Below, one piece after another: positions 55,797 to 64,000 of a stretch of 64,000 nt of DNA. The first letter of the stretch is position 1; the number at the start of each line of letters is the position of its first letter. The notes beneath the pieces were generated by a model that saw nothing but the letters and a program-made list of their open reading frames with translations, made no database searches and was not told the DNA's origin. A program made the position numbers and the translations under genes. Origin of the DNA: Chroococcus sp. FPU101 (GTDB taxonomy: Bacteria > Cyanobacteriota > Cyanobacteriia > Cyanobacteriales > Microcystaceae). The stretch spans positions 40,631 to 104,630 of the forward strand of contig NZ_BLJI01000015.1 in NCBI RefSeq assembly GCF_017312365.1. The letters run 5' to 3'.

Positions 55797-56897
55797 CTAA
55801 TATTTTTCTTTTAAGAAAGCTAAACTACTATATAAGTGAAAAGCTTGATCCCAAAGTGTATCTTCTCGTCGCAGTAGCTCAAGATTAGGCTCAATTAATT
55901 TTAGCGTTTCGGGAAAATTAAAGGCTGTTTCGGCAAAGGGGGTAAACTCTAAATAGACCGACTGCTGCGGAAAGCGTTCTTTAAAATAAGTGATTAAATG
56001 ATTCCAATGATCTCTAGAGGTTGCTGCATCAATAGTGTTTTTACCTGAAAAAGCAAATCCTTGATGGTATTTGTAGGTTTGAGCGCACAGACGTAAGATA
56101 ATATTACGTTCCTTTAGATGCAAATCACAAACTTGTATATAGTCTAGAGTTCTGGTTCTACGTTCCATTTTTCGTCTAATTCCGACTTCTAAACATTCTT
56201 CAAAAACAGGTAGTATTCCCTCTACTCGTTGTACTAATTCTGAGCGATCAAATTTAAAAAGTGTTGGTTTGCCATGAGTAGTATGACAAACAACTGTGAC
56301 AATCGGATAAATTTCTAGAAAATAATCAATTTGATAAACCTTGATCTTCTGAATATCTTTTAATGTGGCGCAAAAACAAGGAATGGTGACTGATTTTAGC
56401 GTTTCTTTTAAAATCTGCAATTCTCCAATTGTACCCGTTCGATAGAACCGCCATGCTCGACTCGGTAGCTGTAGACGTGCTGTATAAGGATCGAGTTGCA
56501 TGATTTGTGCAAACTGTTGCGCTGCTTGTTTTTTAGCTTCGTTAGGAATGGGTTCTAAGATTAAAATTCCTGCCTCTTGGTTTGCGGGATCTCGGTTCGC
56601 TTGTGCAATGGCTTTTAACCGTTCTTCCTTGACTTTTTGCTGATTTTGTGCATCAATCTCATCTAAACACTCAATCCTTTGACGAATTTGGCCAATTAGT
56701 TTAAGGTTAGTGGTTTTTTGCAATAATTCTCGATATTGTTGACTTGCGCTCTTTAAATGTCCCTTAACTTCTGCTAAACGAGCAGTATAGAAAACAACCC
56801 AAGGATTATCTATTTCTTGTTGTTGCCACGTTTGTAATAAATATTCAGCCGTTTTGTAATCGTGACGCTCAATCGCTTCGGCAACTTCTTTTAGCAT
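55797..56897 (-). CDS. TPR-like protein of the cyanobacteria
   Basis: A 366-residue soluble protein. The first 100 residues form TPR-like helical pairs (AIERHDYKTAEYLLQTWQQQ, VVFYTARLAEVKGHLKSASQ). The rest is a mixed alpha/beta domain with PIPNEAKKQAAQQFAQIMQL, DPYTARLQLPSRAWRFYRTG and EFTPFAETAFNF. I know no function. It ends before the DUF29 gene and is only five bases from rsmE upstream, so rsmE, this gene and DUF29 look like one operon. Confidence 0.75.
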   Translation of the reverse strand: MLKEVAEAIERHDYKTAEYLLQTWQQQEIDNPWVVFYTARLAEVKGHLKSASQQYRELLQKTTNLKLIGQIRQRIECLDEIDAQNQQKVKEERLKAIAQANRDPANQEAGILILEPIPNEAKKQAAQQFAQIMQLDPYTARLQLPSRAWRFYRTGTIGELQILKETLKSVTIPCFCATLKDIQKIKVYQIDYFLEIYPIVTVVCHTTHGKPTLFKFDRSELVQRVEGILPVFEECLEVGIRRKMERRTRTLDYIQVCDLHLKERNIILRLCAQTYKYHQGFAFSGKNTIDAATSRDHWNHLITYFKERFPQQSVYLEFTPFAETAFNFPETLKLIEPNLELLRREDTLWDQAFHLYSSLAFLKEKY

Positions 56898-56902
56898 ACT
56901 TT

Positions 56903-57625
56903 TTATTCTATCTTTGGATTTTCAATGATGGCGGCTGTGATCGATAGAGCAACTACAGGTGCAGTAACAGCGCGAAGAATTCTTGAACCTAAAGAGACAG
57001 GTTGAAATCCTTGATTGATTGCGTGTTCTACTTCCTCAGATGTCCATCCCCCTTCAGGCCCCGTTAGTAGCACAATAGATTGAGCAGTGTTTTTTTTAAG
57101 TGCTTGTATCAAATGGTCTGATTCAATGCGAGTAACACAAATATAACTGCTTCTAGACGGATCAGCCATCTTTGTAACAGCATCTCTTAAAGGAATTACA
57201 TCACTAATAATCGGTGTGTTTTGACGTTCTGATTGTTCGCTTGCTTCTATGGCAATTTTTCGCCAACGTTCTATTTTGTGCTGACTCGGTTGAACTAGGG
57301 TGCGTTTACTAATAATTGGCATAATTTCAGTGACACCAATTTCGGTACAACAGCGTACTATCTCATCAAACCCATTCCCTTTCGGAATTGCCACCATTAA
57401 AGTAATACTGATGGGTAATTCTGTCAATTCTTGTAACAATTCAAGTAAATTTGCTGTATTTTCTGCTAGTTCAGCATTCCACGCGCTCCCCTGTCCATCC
57501 ATTACGACAAAGCGATCGCCTGTTTTCAGTCTCAGAACTCGTTTTAATAATGTTGTTGTTCGACCGTCAAAATAATTTGACCGTCTTGATTTTGATTGGA
57601 ATCAATAACTAAACGATAAACCAAA
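56903..57625 (-). CDS. rsmE: 16S rRNA m3U1498 methyltransferase, N-terminus disturbed by compensating indels
   Basis: A SPOUT-class methyltransferase of 16S rRNA U1498. The C-terminal knot has LLTGPEGGWTSEEVEHAI and SLGSRILRAVTAPVVALS. GDRFVVMDGQG is the N-terminal barrel end. I start at TTG 57625 (VYRLVID...), giving 241 codons, the normal size; an ATG at 57502 would lose the RNA-binding barrel. Between codons 8 and 26 the frame reads FQSKSRRSNYFDGRTTT, unlike RsmE, whereas the neighbouring frame reads SNQNQDGQIILTVEQQHY, exactly the family's expected N-terminus. This implies an insertion near 57600 and a deletion near 57547, both in A/T runs. Confidence 0.82.
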
Positions 57626-57709
57626 ATTTTTATTATCAGTTATTTGTGCTTTCTATATTTTATTGCTAAACTAACATAAACCGTTAGCCAATCTTTTAAG
57701 CTAAAAAAA

Positions 57710-58150
57710 TTATTTTTTCCGACAGTGTTTATTTAACAAAGAAATAACTAAATCTACGCTATTGGGTTGTACTTGTATGGTATAAGCTTCTGCTTCAATT
57801 TGCCGAGTAAAAGAATGATAGCGCATGAAATAAAGTCGCGTCATGGGTGGTGGTTCGATATCTAATCCTAATGCTTGTACTTCTGTCTTTCCATAACAAA
57901 ATTGGGCTGCGTGTACCGCTTCATGAACTAAAGTCGGTTTAGCAATTCCTAAATCAAATACAATCGGATTAATCCAAATTGTTCTTGTTTGACTCTCAAA
58001 TGCTCCATAAGCTTCTCGTACTGGTGGTGTTTCTAATTTAATCTTAAATCCATATTGTTCTAAAACAGTTTGTAACCGTAAATAATCAGCATCTTTTGAC
58101 GGTGAAGTTAAAGATAATAGAAGTGTTCCTAGAATCAGACTTGTTTTCAT
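57710..58150 (-). CDS. Small secreted HExxH protein, possible metallopeptidase
   Basis: A 146-residue protein with a signal-like N-terminus (about 1-18). LVHEAVHAAQFCYG (about 78-91) supplies a zinc-binding HExxH motif with a further acidic region, RQIEAEAYTIQVQ, about 28 residues later that could supply the third ligand. It is probably a minimal metalloprotease-like protein; a non-catalytic relative is possible. It is separated from the PPC-like gene by a divergent gap holding a palindromic repeat. Confidence 0.7.
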   Translation of the reverse strand: MKTSLILGTLLLSLTSPSKDADYLRLQTVLEQYGFKIKLETPPVREAYGAFESQTRTIWINPIVFDLGIAKPTLVHEAVHAAQFCYGKTEVQALGLDIEPPPMTRLYFMRYHSFTRQIEAEAYTIQVQPNSVDLVISLLNKHCRKK

Positions 58151-58213
58151 TTTTTAATTAAATCTAGAGATTGATAAACCAAACCCTTTATAAAATTAGA
58201 TTTTGATTAAATG

Positions 58214-58240
58214 TATGGGGTTTATCTCCAAACCTTTTTA
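58214..58240. repeat. GGGTTT...AAACC palindromic repeat, copy 3
   Basis: TATGGGGTTTATCTCCAAAC followed by CTTTTT, in the divergent gap 58151-58291. A partial related piece, ACCAAACCCTT, is at 58178-58188. Confidence 0.6.
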
Positions 58241-58291
58241 TATAATTCAATAAAAAATAGTATAATTTATAAATAGAGTAGTAATTGTCTT

Positions 58292-58702
58292 ATGTTACGT
58301 TTATTATTATTTTTCGTAGTTCTTAGTGTTTTTGCTCCCATATCTGTTAGTAGTTCAAAACCAATTCAAACACAAATTATCGCGCAATGTCAGAGTCAAG
58401 ATAAACCGATAATCAAATCACTTCGATTTGCTAGAGGTGCAATTGGTACAACCATTCAAGATAAAATAGCAGTCTGTACAACTCATGATTATCTATTTCG
58501 CGCTCGTGCAGGTCAGCAAATTGATATTAACTTAATAACAGGAAATCAAACAAGTTTTACGGTTTATAGTCCTTCTCAATTAATTGATGAAGCAGATGGG
58601 GTACAATTTTGGTCTGGAAGATTACCAGAAACAGGTGAATATAGAATAGTGATTGGAACTGATGTAACTGCTAATTATACGTTAGAAGTAACAATTCGAT
58701 AA
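58292..58702 (+). CDS. Small secreted PPC-like protein
   Basis: A 136-residue exported protein: signal peptide at about 1-20, two cysteines (AQCQSQDKP, AVCTTHDY) likely forming a disulfide, then a beta-sandwich DYLFRARAGQQIDINLITG, FTVYSPSQLI and GRLPETGEYRIVIGTDVTAN that resembles the PPC domain. It lacks a protease. It is a weaker match than the 1944-2396 gene. Confidence 0.7.
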   Translation: MLRLLLFFVVLSVFAPISVSSSKPIQTQIIAQCQSQDKPIIKSLRFARGAIGTTIQDKIAVCTTHDYLFRARAGQQIDINLITGNQTSFTVYSPSQLIDEADGVQFWSGRLPETGEYRIVIGTDVTANYTLEVTIR

Positions 58703-58732
58703 AATATTTCAGAGTGTTTGGAGATCAAAATT

Positions 58733-59371
58733 CTACAGTATTTTATTAATTTTATTTTTAGCCCATTCGCGAATTGCTTTTCTCATGGCTAAACGGCTAA
58801 CTGTTCTATATTCTTCGATGACAACTAAGATTTCTTTAATAGGAAGTTCTGGAAATACTAAACTATTTTCAACTTCTACATACTGATTATCTTGTAATAA
58901 ATAGATTTTTAGTTCACCTTCGTCATAACTCCAAATCTCTGGAACACCTAAACGTGCATAAATAGGAAAACGATTTAAAGATTTACTCGTTAAGTCTATT
59001 TCTAATGCTAAATCTGGAGGTGGGTCTTGACTTAAATCAAATTCTAATTTACCTCGAATTCTAGCAGCATTTTGGAAATAAAAACAGTTATCGGGTTCTA
59101 ATCCTGCTTCTTTAAACTTTCTTTTCCAAGTGGTTGAACCATAACATTCAAAATCTCGATTAATTCCCTCTGCTATATCTTTAATTGCATCACCAATTAC
59201 TTCTTTAAAATATTCATGTTCAGGTAAAGGGGTCATGATTTCTAATGTTCCTTCATAATAAGCGACTCTTGAACCACGAGTTTGACCAAGTCCATCTAAA
59301 ATCATCTCAAACTGTTCCCAAGAGATATTATGTAATAGAATACTATCTAATTTTTTTGATATCGTTTTCAT
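58733..59371 (-). CDS. Uma2-family (DUF820) protein, coupled to the RND permease gene
   Basis: A 212-residue Uma2 protein. SWEQFEMILDGLGQTRGSRV and YEGTLEIMTPLPEHEYFKEV open it. EAGLEPDNCFYFQNAARIRG is the PD-like metal site, PPPDLALEIDLTSKSLNRFP gives the ExK-like strand, and LGVPEIWSYDEGELKIYLLQ closes the core. Its ATG overlaps the stop of the RND permease by four bases (ATGA), an arrangement implying coupled translation, which is notable because Uma2 genes are usually solitary. Confidence 0.9.
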   Translation of the reverse strand: MKTISKKLDSILLHNISWEQFEMILDGLGQTRGSRVAYYEGTLEIMTPLPEHEYFKEVIGDAIKDIAEGINRDFECYGSTTWKRKFKEAGLEPDNCFYFQNAARIRGKLEFDLSQDPPPDLALEIDLTSKSLNRFPIYARLGVPEIWSYDEGELKIYLLQDNQYVEVENSLVFPELPIKEILVVIEEYRTVSRLAMRKAIREWAKNKINKIL

Positions 59372-62031
59372 CCTGTTTTACCTTTTCCTATTTTTAGCCA
59401 TACATCTTCTAGAATTGTATAAAGAACGGGTACAACAATTAAACTTAATAACGAAGAGGTTAGCAAACCTCCACTAATTGCAACCGCCATCGGTTGTCTT
59501 AATTCAGCCCCTGCACCTAATCCTAACGCAATGGGTAACATTCCTAAAATAGTTGATGCAGTTGTCATAATAATAGGACGAAGACGAACATAACCCGTTT
59601 CTAAAATGGCTTCTTCGCGGTTCATACCTTTCCGTCTAAGTTGCTTAATATAATCAAGAAGTAAGACTGCATTTTTATCGAGTAAACCGACTAAAAAAAT
59701 TAAACCAATCAGAGAAATAATTCCAAAAGCACTCCGCGTTATTAATAATCCGAGCATTGCCCCAACAACGGATAAAGGTAGTGATAAACCAACAACAATC
59801 GGTTCTAAAAGTCTACCAAATAATGCTAATAAAACCAGTAGCATCAACAAAATAGATAAGCTTAAAGTTCTTCCAAAACTGGAGAGAACATCATAACTTT
59901 GTGATGAGCTTCCCCAACGTTTTAAAGTAATATCAGCAGGTAAAATAGATTTAGCAGTATCCTCTACAATTTGTGTAGCATCTTCTAACCCTTGCCCTTG
60001 ACTTAAATTCGCTTCTAAATAAACGGTATTTGTTCCACTGAGTCTTTCGATTTGAACAATTTCACCTGTATCACTTAGTTGACTTGATAACTCGACATCT
60101 TCAAACCCTGGTAACTGAGCAATCTTATTTTTTAAGGTTTCTGCGCTTTGATATAATTCTTTTAAATCTTGTCCTCGAATGGCAATTTGTAGAGGTTTTT
60201 CGGCTTCAGTTTGCACAAATGGGATATCTTCTACACTAACGGTAACTCCTTTTAATTGAGGTAAATTTTGGCGAACTTGTTCTTGTACTTGGGCGGTTTT
60301 TAGCTGACGTTCATGTTTTAATGTAACATAAAGTTTACCTTTATTGGGTGTCCCTTGAATTCCTGAAACAGTAAAAACAGATTCGACATCTGGAGATTTT
60401 AAAACAGCTTCTTCTATTCTTTCGCCGATGCGTTGAGTACGTCTTAAAAGAATGCTTTCAGGTGATTTAGCGATTTCAGAAATCCAGTCAAACGCGCCAC
60501 TATTCGAAGTTTGGGTAGGAGTATTTTCAGGTTTTGGAATGACTGAAAGTTTGGGTAAAGGTACAGTATAAACAATATTAAATTCCCCTCTATCTAACTG
60601 TGGCATGAAACCTTTAGGAATTAGAGGAATTAAACCAACACCGACGACAAAACTAAGAATGGCTAATCCAATGACGATTTTTCGATGATGAAGTGACCAT
60701 CTTAATAGATTACGATAAGATTGCCCGATCGCCCAATTTTGTTCATGATTCTGATTTGTATTGTTCCGTCGTTTTAACCAATAAACGGCTAAAACAGGTG
60801 AAAGAGTACGCGCAACCAGAAGAGAGATTAAAACAGCAGCAGAAACGGTTAAACCAAAGGGTTTAAAGAATTTTCCAATGGCACCCCCCATAAAAGCAAC
60901 GGGTATAAATACCGCAGCGATCGTAATGGTAGAAGCAGTCACCGATAAACCGATTTCATCTGTTCCTAAAATCGCCGCTTCTTTTGGGCTATATCCTTCT
61001 TCGATATGACGTGATATATTTTCGACATCAACAATCGCATCATCAATTACAATACCAATAACTAAGGTTAAAGCAAGTAGGGTAATGGTTTCTAAATTAA
61101 AGCCAAAAATTGCCATTACAATACAAGTTCCTAGTAAGGATAGAGGAATGGCTAAAGCAGTAATTAGGGTGGCACGAAAACTGCGTAAAAACGGAAAAAC
61201 AATTAAGATAGAAAGTATAATTGCTAAGATTAAATCTTCAATGGTTGCTTGGGTTGCTTCTCGGATAAAACCTGCTTGAGTTTCGCCTAAGGTTAATTGT
61301 ATTTCTTTTAATTGCGGTTGTAGAGTTTGGATGACTTTTTCAACTTGACTGACGACTTCTAGAGTATTTGCTTTGCTGGTTTTAATCACCTGTAAAGCGA
61401 GTGCATTTTGCTGATTAAAACGAATTAAAGTGGGAAATTGTGTTTTAATCGTCGTAGATTGTTCAGAGGTAATCGAAGCATCACCTAAAAGATTAACCTT
61501 TAAAACACCTGATACACCTTGCAGTTTAGGAAGAATCGTTGTTTTAGCTATTTGACTGAGTTCATCTAAACTTTTTGTCTCACTTAAGAGCGCGTAACTA
61601 ATGACAGGTGATTCATTGAGATTAACAGGTATCACGTCATAAGTCGTATTAGGTGGTAAAGAAATTTGTGATAATTTTTGTTTAACAATTTCCGTCGATG
61701 TTTCTAAATTATCGCCAATATCAAACAAAACATTAACAACAGCCCGCCCAGGGTAGGTCATTGATGAAACATCTCTAACGGTTTCGATGTTATTTAGTGT
61801 TGTTTCTAAAGGCTGAGTTAGCTTTGTTTCGGTTAAAAGCGCAGTTTCTATAGGGTTTTGTGCGTTGACAACAACGACGGGGAAACTAATTTCAGGAAAT
61901 AGCCCGTATTTAAGAGAACTAAGGGCTAAAAGTCCCGCGATAGCCACACCTAGCCAAAAAGCGATAGTGAAACGAGGATGACGGATGGCGATACGGGAAA
62001 TATTAAACTGTTTTCTAATATTGTTAGTCAT
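59368..62031 (-). CDS. RND-superfamily efflux permease (AcrB-like), short form
   Basis: A proton-driven inner-membrane exporter. It has twelve transmembrane segments, starting FTIAFWLGVAIAGLLALSSL and ending LLTSSLLSLIVVPVLYTIL. The second cluster contains LVIGIVIDDAIVDVENISRH with the proton-relay Asp pair. Two periplasmic loops separate the halves. Length (887) is shorter than the usual 1020-1050, so both periplasmic porter loops seem reduced, but the transmembrane core is intact. No membrane-fusion protein or outer-membrane partner is adjacent; cargo unknown. Its stop overlaps the Uma2 start. Confidence 0.93.
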   Translation of the reverse strand: MTNNIRKQFNISRIAIRHPRFTIAFWLGVAIAGLLALSSLKYGLFPEISFPVVVVNAQNPIETALLTETKLTQPLETTLNNIETVRDVSSMTYPGRAVVNVLFDIGDNLETSTEIVKQKLSQISLPPNTTYDVIPVNLNESPVISYALLSETKSLDELSQIAKTTILPKLQGVSGVLKVNLLGDASITSEQSTTIKTQFPTLIRFNQQNALALQVIKTSKANTLEVVSQVEKVIQTLQPQLKEIQLTLGETQAGFIREATQATIEDLILAIILSILIVFPFLRSFRATLITALAIPLSLLGTCIVMAIFGFNLETITLLALTLVIGIVIDDAIVDVENISRHIEEGYSPKEAAILGTDEIGLSVTASTITIAAVFIPVAFMGGAIGKFFKPFGLTVSAAVLISLLVARTLSPVLAVYWLKRRNNTNQNHEQNWAIGQSYRNLLRWSLHHRKIVIGLAILSFVVGVGLIPLIPKGFMPQLDRGEFNIVYTVPLPKLSVIPKPENTPTQTSNSGAFDWISEIAKSPESILLRRTQRIGERIEEAVLKSPDVESVFTVSGIQGTPNKGKLYVTLKHERQLKTAQVQEQVRQNLPQLKGVTVSVEDIPFVQTEAEKPLQIAIRGQDLKELYQSAETLKNKIAQLPGFEDVELSSQLSDTGEIVQIERLSGTNTVYLEANLSQGQGLEDATQIVEDTAKSILPADITLKRWGSSSQSYDVLSSFGRTLSLSILLMLLVLLALFGRLLEPIVVGLSLPLSVVGAMLGLLITRSAFGIISLIGLIFLVGLLDKNAVLLLDYIKQLRRKGMNREEAILETGYVRLRPIIMTTASTILGMLPIALGLGAGAELRQPMAVAISGGLLTSSLLSLIVVPVLYTILEDVWLKIGKGKTG

Positions 62032-62051
62032 GTATTTAAAAATTAAACTAA

Positions 62052-62077
62052 AAAGGGTTTGAAAACCAAACCCCTAT
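62052..62077. repeat. GGGTTTG...CAAACCC palindromic repeat, copy 4
   Basis: AAAGGGTTTGAAAACCAAAC followed by CCCTAT, between the RND gene and the next small gene. Arms of seven bases around AAAAC. Confidence 0.7.
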
Positions 62078-62110
62078 CATAGACATATAGTTCTAAACTT
62101 TTTAAGTTTA

Positions 62111-62428
62111 CTATTCATAAAGAACTGAATCTAGACATGATTCACCAATAGAACTTAATCGTTGTGCGGTTGCTCTATCGTTTTTAGATTTTTGTACTAA
62201 GGTTTGAAATTGTTGAATCGTATATTGCGAGCGAATTTTGCTCATCGTACAATTACATAGATCATTAGCTGAAGCTACCGCTAATCCTTGTTGAGTGGCT
62301 TGTTGTAAACATTCTTTACGATAATCGTCAAAAGAAACCCTAGAAGCTGAATTCTGTGCGTACATCGATGGATGTCCAATCAAAACGCCTAAAACACTGC
62401 TCAAAACTAACAACGAAACTTTTTGCAT
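62111..62428 (-). CDS. Small secreted cysteine-containing protein
   Basis: A 105-residue exported protein with a signal peptide (about 1-24, ending SMYAQ) and a helical domain with four Cys at about 40, 58, 60 and 98 (KECLQQATQQG, LCNCTMSKI, ESCLDS), likely disulfide-linked. I recognise no named family. It lies upstream of the RND permease on the same strand, 80 bases away with the repeat between, so they may be independent. Confidence 0.7.
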   Translation of the reverse strand: MQKVSLLVLSSVLGVLIGHPSMYAQNSASRVSFDDYRKECLQQATQQGLAVASANDLCNCTMSKIRSQYTIQQFQTLVQKSKNDRATAQRLSSIGESCLDSVLYE

Positions 62429-62527
62429 AAACCTGATAATACTGTCCTTAAAATTTTAGCCTAGCAATTTTTGAGCGAAAATAACATCCCTATTGGTTGG
62501 AGTCGAAAAGATAATCATTTTGGGTTA

Positions 62528-62558
62528 AATAAAAACTCCCGCCATTTAGACGAGAGTT
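62528..62558 (-). terminator. Rho-independent terminator of psbC
   Basis: Minus-strand AACTCTCG/CGGGAGTT forms an 8-bp stem (one G-U) with a 9-base loop and a T-rich tail, 24 bases beyond the psbC stop. Confidence 0.85.
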
Positions 62559-62581
62559 TCCAAAAAATTTAGAAAATAACC

Positions 62582-63964
62582 TTAGTCAAGGTCAGGCATC
62601 GATAATACTGGCTCAGACTCACGGTCAATACCTTTTTCAAAACCAGCCGAAGCAGCCCGCGCACGTCCTGCGTGCCAGAGGTGTCCGATAAGGAAGAAGA
62701 AAGCAAGCGTAAAGTGAGAAGTTGCTAACCAAGCGCGAGGAGATACATAGTTGAAAGAGTTAACATCAGTGATAACTCCACCCACAGAGTTTAGAGAACC
62801 TAAAGGAGCATGGGTCATGTATTCAGCAGCGCGGCGAACTTGCCAGGGTTGAACGTCATTTCTGATTTTGTCGAGGTCTAAACCATTAGGGCCACGTAGC
62901 GGCTCTAACCAAGGGCCACGGAAATCCCAGAAACGCATGGTTTCACCACCAAAGATGATTTCACCTGTGGGGGAACGCATTAAATATTTACCTAAACCTG
63001 TGGGGCCTTGTGCAGAAGCAACGTTAGCACCCATCCGTTGGTCACGAACGAGGAAGGTAAAAGCTTGTGATTGAGAGGCTTCCATACCAGTGGGGCCGTA
63101 AAACTCGCTGGGGTAAGCGGTGTTGTTAAACCAAACGAAGACGGAAGCAATAAAGCCCATCATCGACAACGCACCTAAACTGTAGGAGAGATAAGCCTCA
63201 CCAGACCAGATTAAAGCACGACGCGCCCAAGCAAAAGGCTTAGTTAAGATGTGCCAGATACCGCCAGCGATAAGAATTAAACCAACCCAAATATGACCAC
63301 CAATGATATCTTCCATGTTGTTAACGCTAATAATCCAGCCTTCGCCACCGAAGGGAGCTTTTAGCAGATAACCGAAGATAGTCGCAGGGTTTAAAGTGGG
63401 ATTGGTGATAACTCTGACATCGCCACCCCCTGGAGCCCAAGTATCATAAACACCACCGAAGAACATCGCCTTAAAGACCAATAGCAACGCACCACATCCT
63501 AAAAGAATGAGGTGATAACCGATAATATTGGTCATTTGGTTTTTGTCTTTCCAGTCGTAGCCAAAGAAGTTGGAATACTCTTCTAAGATTTCGGGGCCAC
63601 GTAGCGCGTGATAGATGCCACCAAAACCGAGAACAGCCGAAGAAATGAGGTGTAAAACACCAACGACGAAGAAGGGGAAGGTATCAATTACTTCACCACT
63701 AGGGCCAACACCCCATCCAAGGGTAGCAATGTGGGGAAGTAGGATTAAACCTTGCTCATACATCGGTTTTTCTGGAATAAAGTGTGCTGTCTCAAATAGA
63801 GTCATCGCACCAGCCCAGAACACGATTAAACCTGAGTGAGCAACGTGTGCGCCAAGTAATTTACCAGAAAGGTTGATTAAACGGGCATTACCAGCCCACC
63901 AAGCAAAACCGGTAGAATCTTGGTCGCGTCCACCTGCAACGGACATATTAGAGAGCGTTACCAC
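62582..63964 (-). CDS. psbC: Photosystem II CP43 chlorophyll-binding protein
   Basis: The inner PSII antenna protein, with six transmembrane helices and a large lumenal loop that supplies ligands to the oxygen-evolving cluster. The sequence has [20 protein letters not shown] near the N-terminus, [20 protein letters not shown], and the lumenal [20 protein letters not shown] with the conserved Glu and Arg near the Mn cluster. I use the GTG at 63964 (VVTLSN; processed near Thr), supported by AGAGGAGG upstream and the homologues' MVTLSN start, not the in-frame TTG at 63991. It overlaps psbD by 17 bases. Confidence 0.98.
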   Translation of the reverse strand: MVTLSNMSVAGGRDQDSTGFAWWAGNARLINLSGKLLGAHVAHSGLIVFWAGAMTLFETAHFIPEKPMYEQGLILLPHIATLGWGVGPSGEVIDTFPFFVVGVLHLISSAVLGFGGIYHALRGPEILEEYSNFFGYDWKDKNQMTNIIGYHLILLGCGALLLVFKAMFFGGVYDTWAPGGGDVRVITNPTLNPATIFGYLLKAPFGGEGWIISVNNMEDIIGGHIWVGLILIAGGIWHILTKPFAWARRALIWSGEAYLSYSLGALSMMGFIASVFVWFNNTAYPSEFYGPTGMEASQSQAFTFLVRDQRMGANVASAQGPTGLGKYLMRSPTGEIIFGGETMRFWDFRGPWLEPLRGPNGLDLDKIRNDVQPWQVRRAAEYMTHAPLGSLNSVGGVITDVNSFNYVSPRAWLATSHFTLAFFFLIGHLWHAGRARAASAGFEKGIDRESEPVLSMPDLD

Positions 63965-64000
63965 GTGGAAGTACCTCCTCTGGGAATACAAATTTCTCGT
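63948..64000 (-). CDS. psbD: Photosystem II D2 protein, C-terminal end
   Basis: Only the last codons lie in the window. The minus strand reads [19 protein letters not shown] [14 protein letters not shown] then TAA at 63950-63948, the invariant C-terminus of D2. The rest of the gene is beyond base 64000. Overlap with psbC and its Shine-Dalgarno inside psbD is the classic cyanobacterial and plastid psbDC operon. Confidence 0.95.
   Translation of the reverse strand, partial: EKFVFPEEVLPRGNAL

Noticed and set aside
63965..63991. In-frame TTG giving a longer psbC
   Set aside because: Homologues start at the GTG (MVTLSN) with AGAGGAGG upstream; the longer form lies wholly inside psbD.

Overview
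The window is cyanobacterial chromosome. It carries psbK, psaE, psbC and the 3' end of psbD (photosystems I and II), a ferredoxin-type glutamate synthase, many cyanobacteria-only families (DUF2996, DUF1400, Uma2, DUF29), and at least 19 copies of the cyanobacterial octamer GCGATCGC (HIP1). The DNA is AT-rich. A type I PKS olefin synthase fits a unicellular or baeocystous lineage of the Synechococcus 7002 / Cyanothece / Pleurocapsales kind, but the sequence alone does not fix a genus. No transposase, CRISPR array or prophage was seen.

Layout. 1-5.2 kb: 5' part of a secreted DUF1400 hydrolase, a HAD phosphatase, a PPC-domain protein, cobS, then a conserved gene + tgt + psbK. 5.2-18.5 kb: an Ntn hydrolase, a GNAT, a K+ channel, hisZ, tRNA-Thr(CGT), a LOG-like protein, a divergent araC-type regulator/azoreductase pair, RNase III with an orphan sugar-ABC permease and a decayed cadmium-transporter-like gene, a complete DUF1400 paralogue, an MscS channel and a PEP-CTERM protein. 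19.1-27.5 kb: an olefin synthase (FAAL-ACP-KS-AT-KR-ACP-ST-TE) with a one-base frameshift in KR and four short repeats inside interdomain linkers. 27.6-34.7 kb: an accessory island with a DUF917 protein, a Nif11 peptide, an unrecognised 345-residue protein, a methyltransferase, a two-partner-secretion exoprotein and a membrane protein. 34.7-46.9 kb: Fd-GOGAT behind a textbook NtcA promoter, moaE, DUF1003, DUF2996, a phosphodiester glycosidase, a quinone oxidoreductase, murE, a small membrane protein and a SIMPL protein. 47-51.3 kb: a NAD operon, pncB-nadD-nrtR-nadE, whose promoter is bracketed by an 11-bp inverted repeat. 51.3-64 kb: a pterin dehydratase, mutM, psaE, rsmE, two Uma2 genes, an RND efflux permease, small secreted proteins, psbC and psbD.

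Working together: the NAD operon combines nicotinate salvage, adenylation, final amidation and its own likely repressor. The olefin synthase converts a fatty acid to a terminal alkene if the frameshift is an artefact or is tolerated. The Nif11/DUF917/unknown/methyltransferase group is the best candidate for an undescribed system. Reading-frame damage recurs: a one-base loss in ols, an apparent compensated indel pair in rsmE, and in-frame stops in two small genes. Some of it sits in mononucleotide runs and may be sequencing error, so raw reads should be checked.
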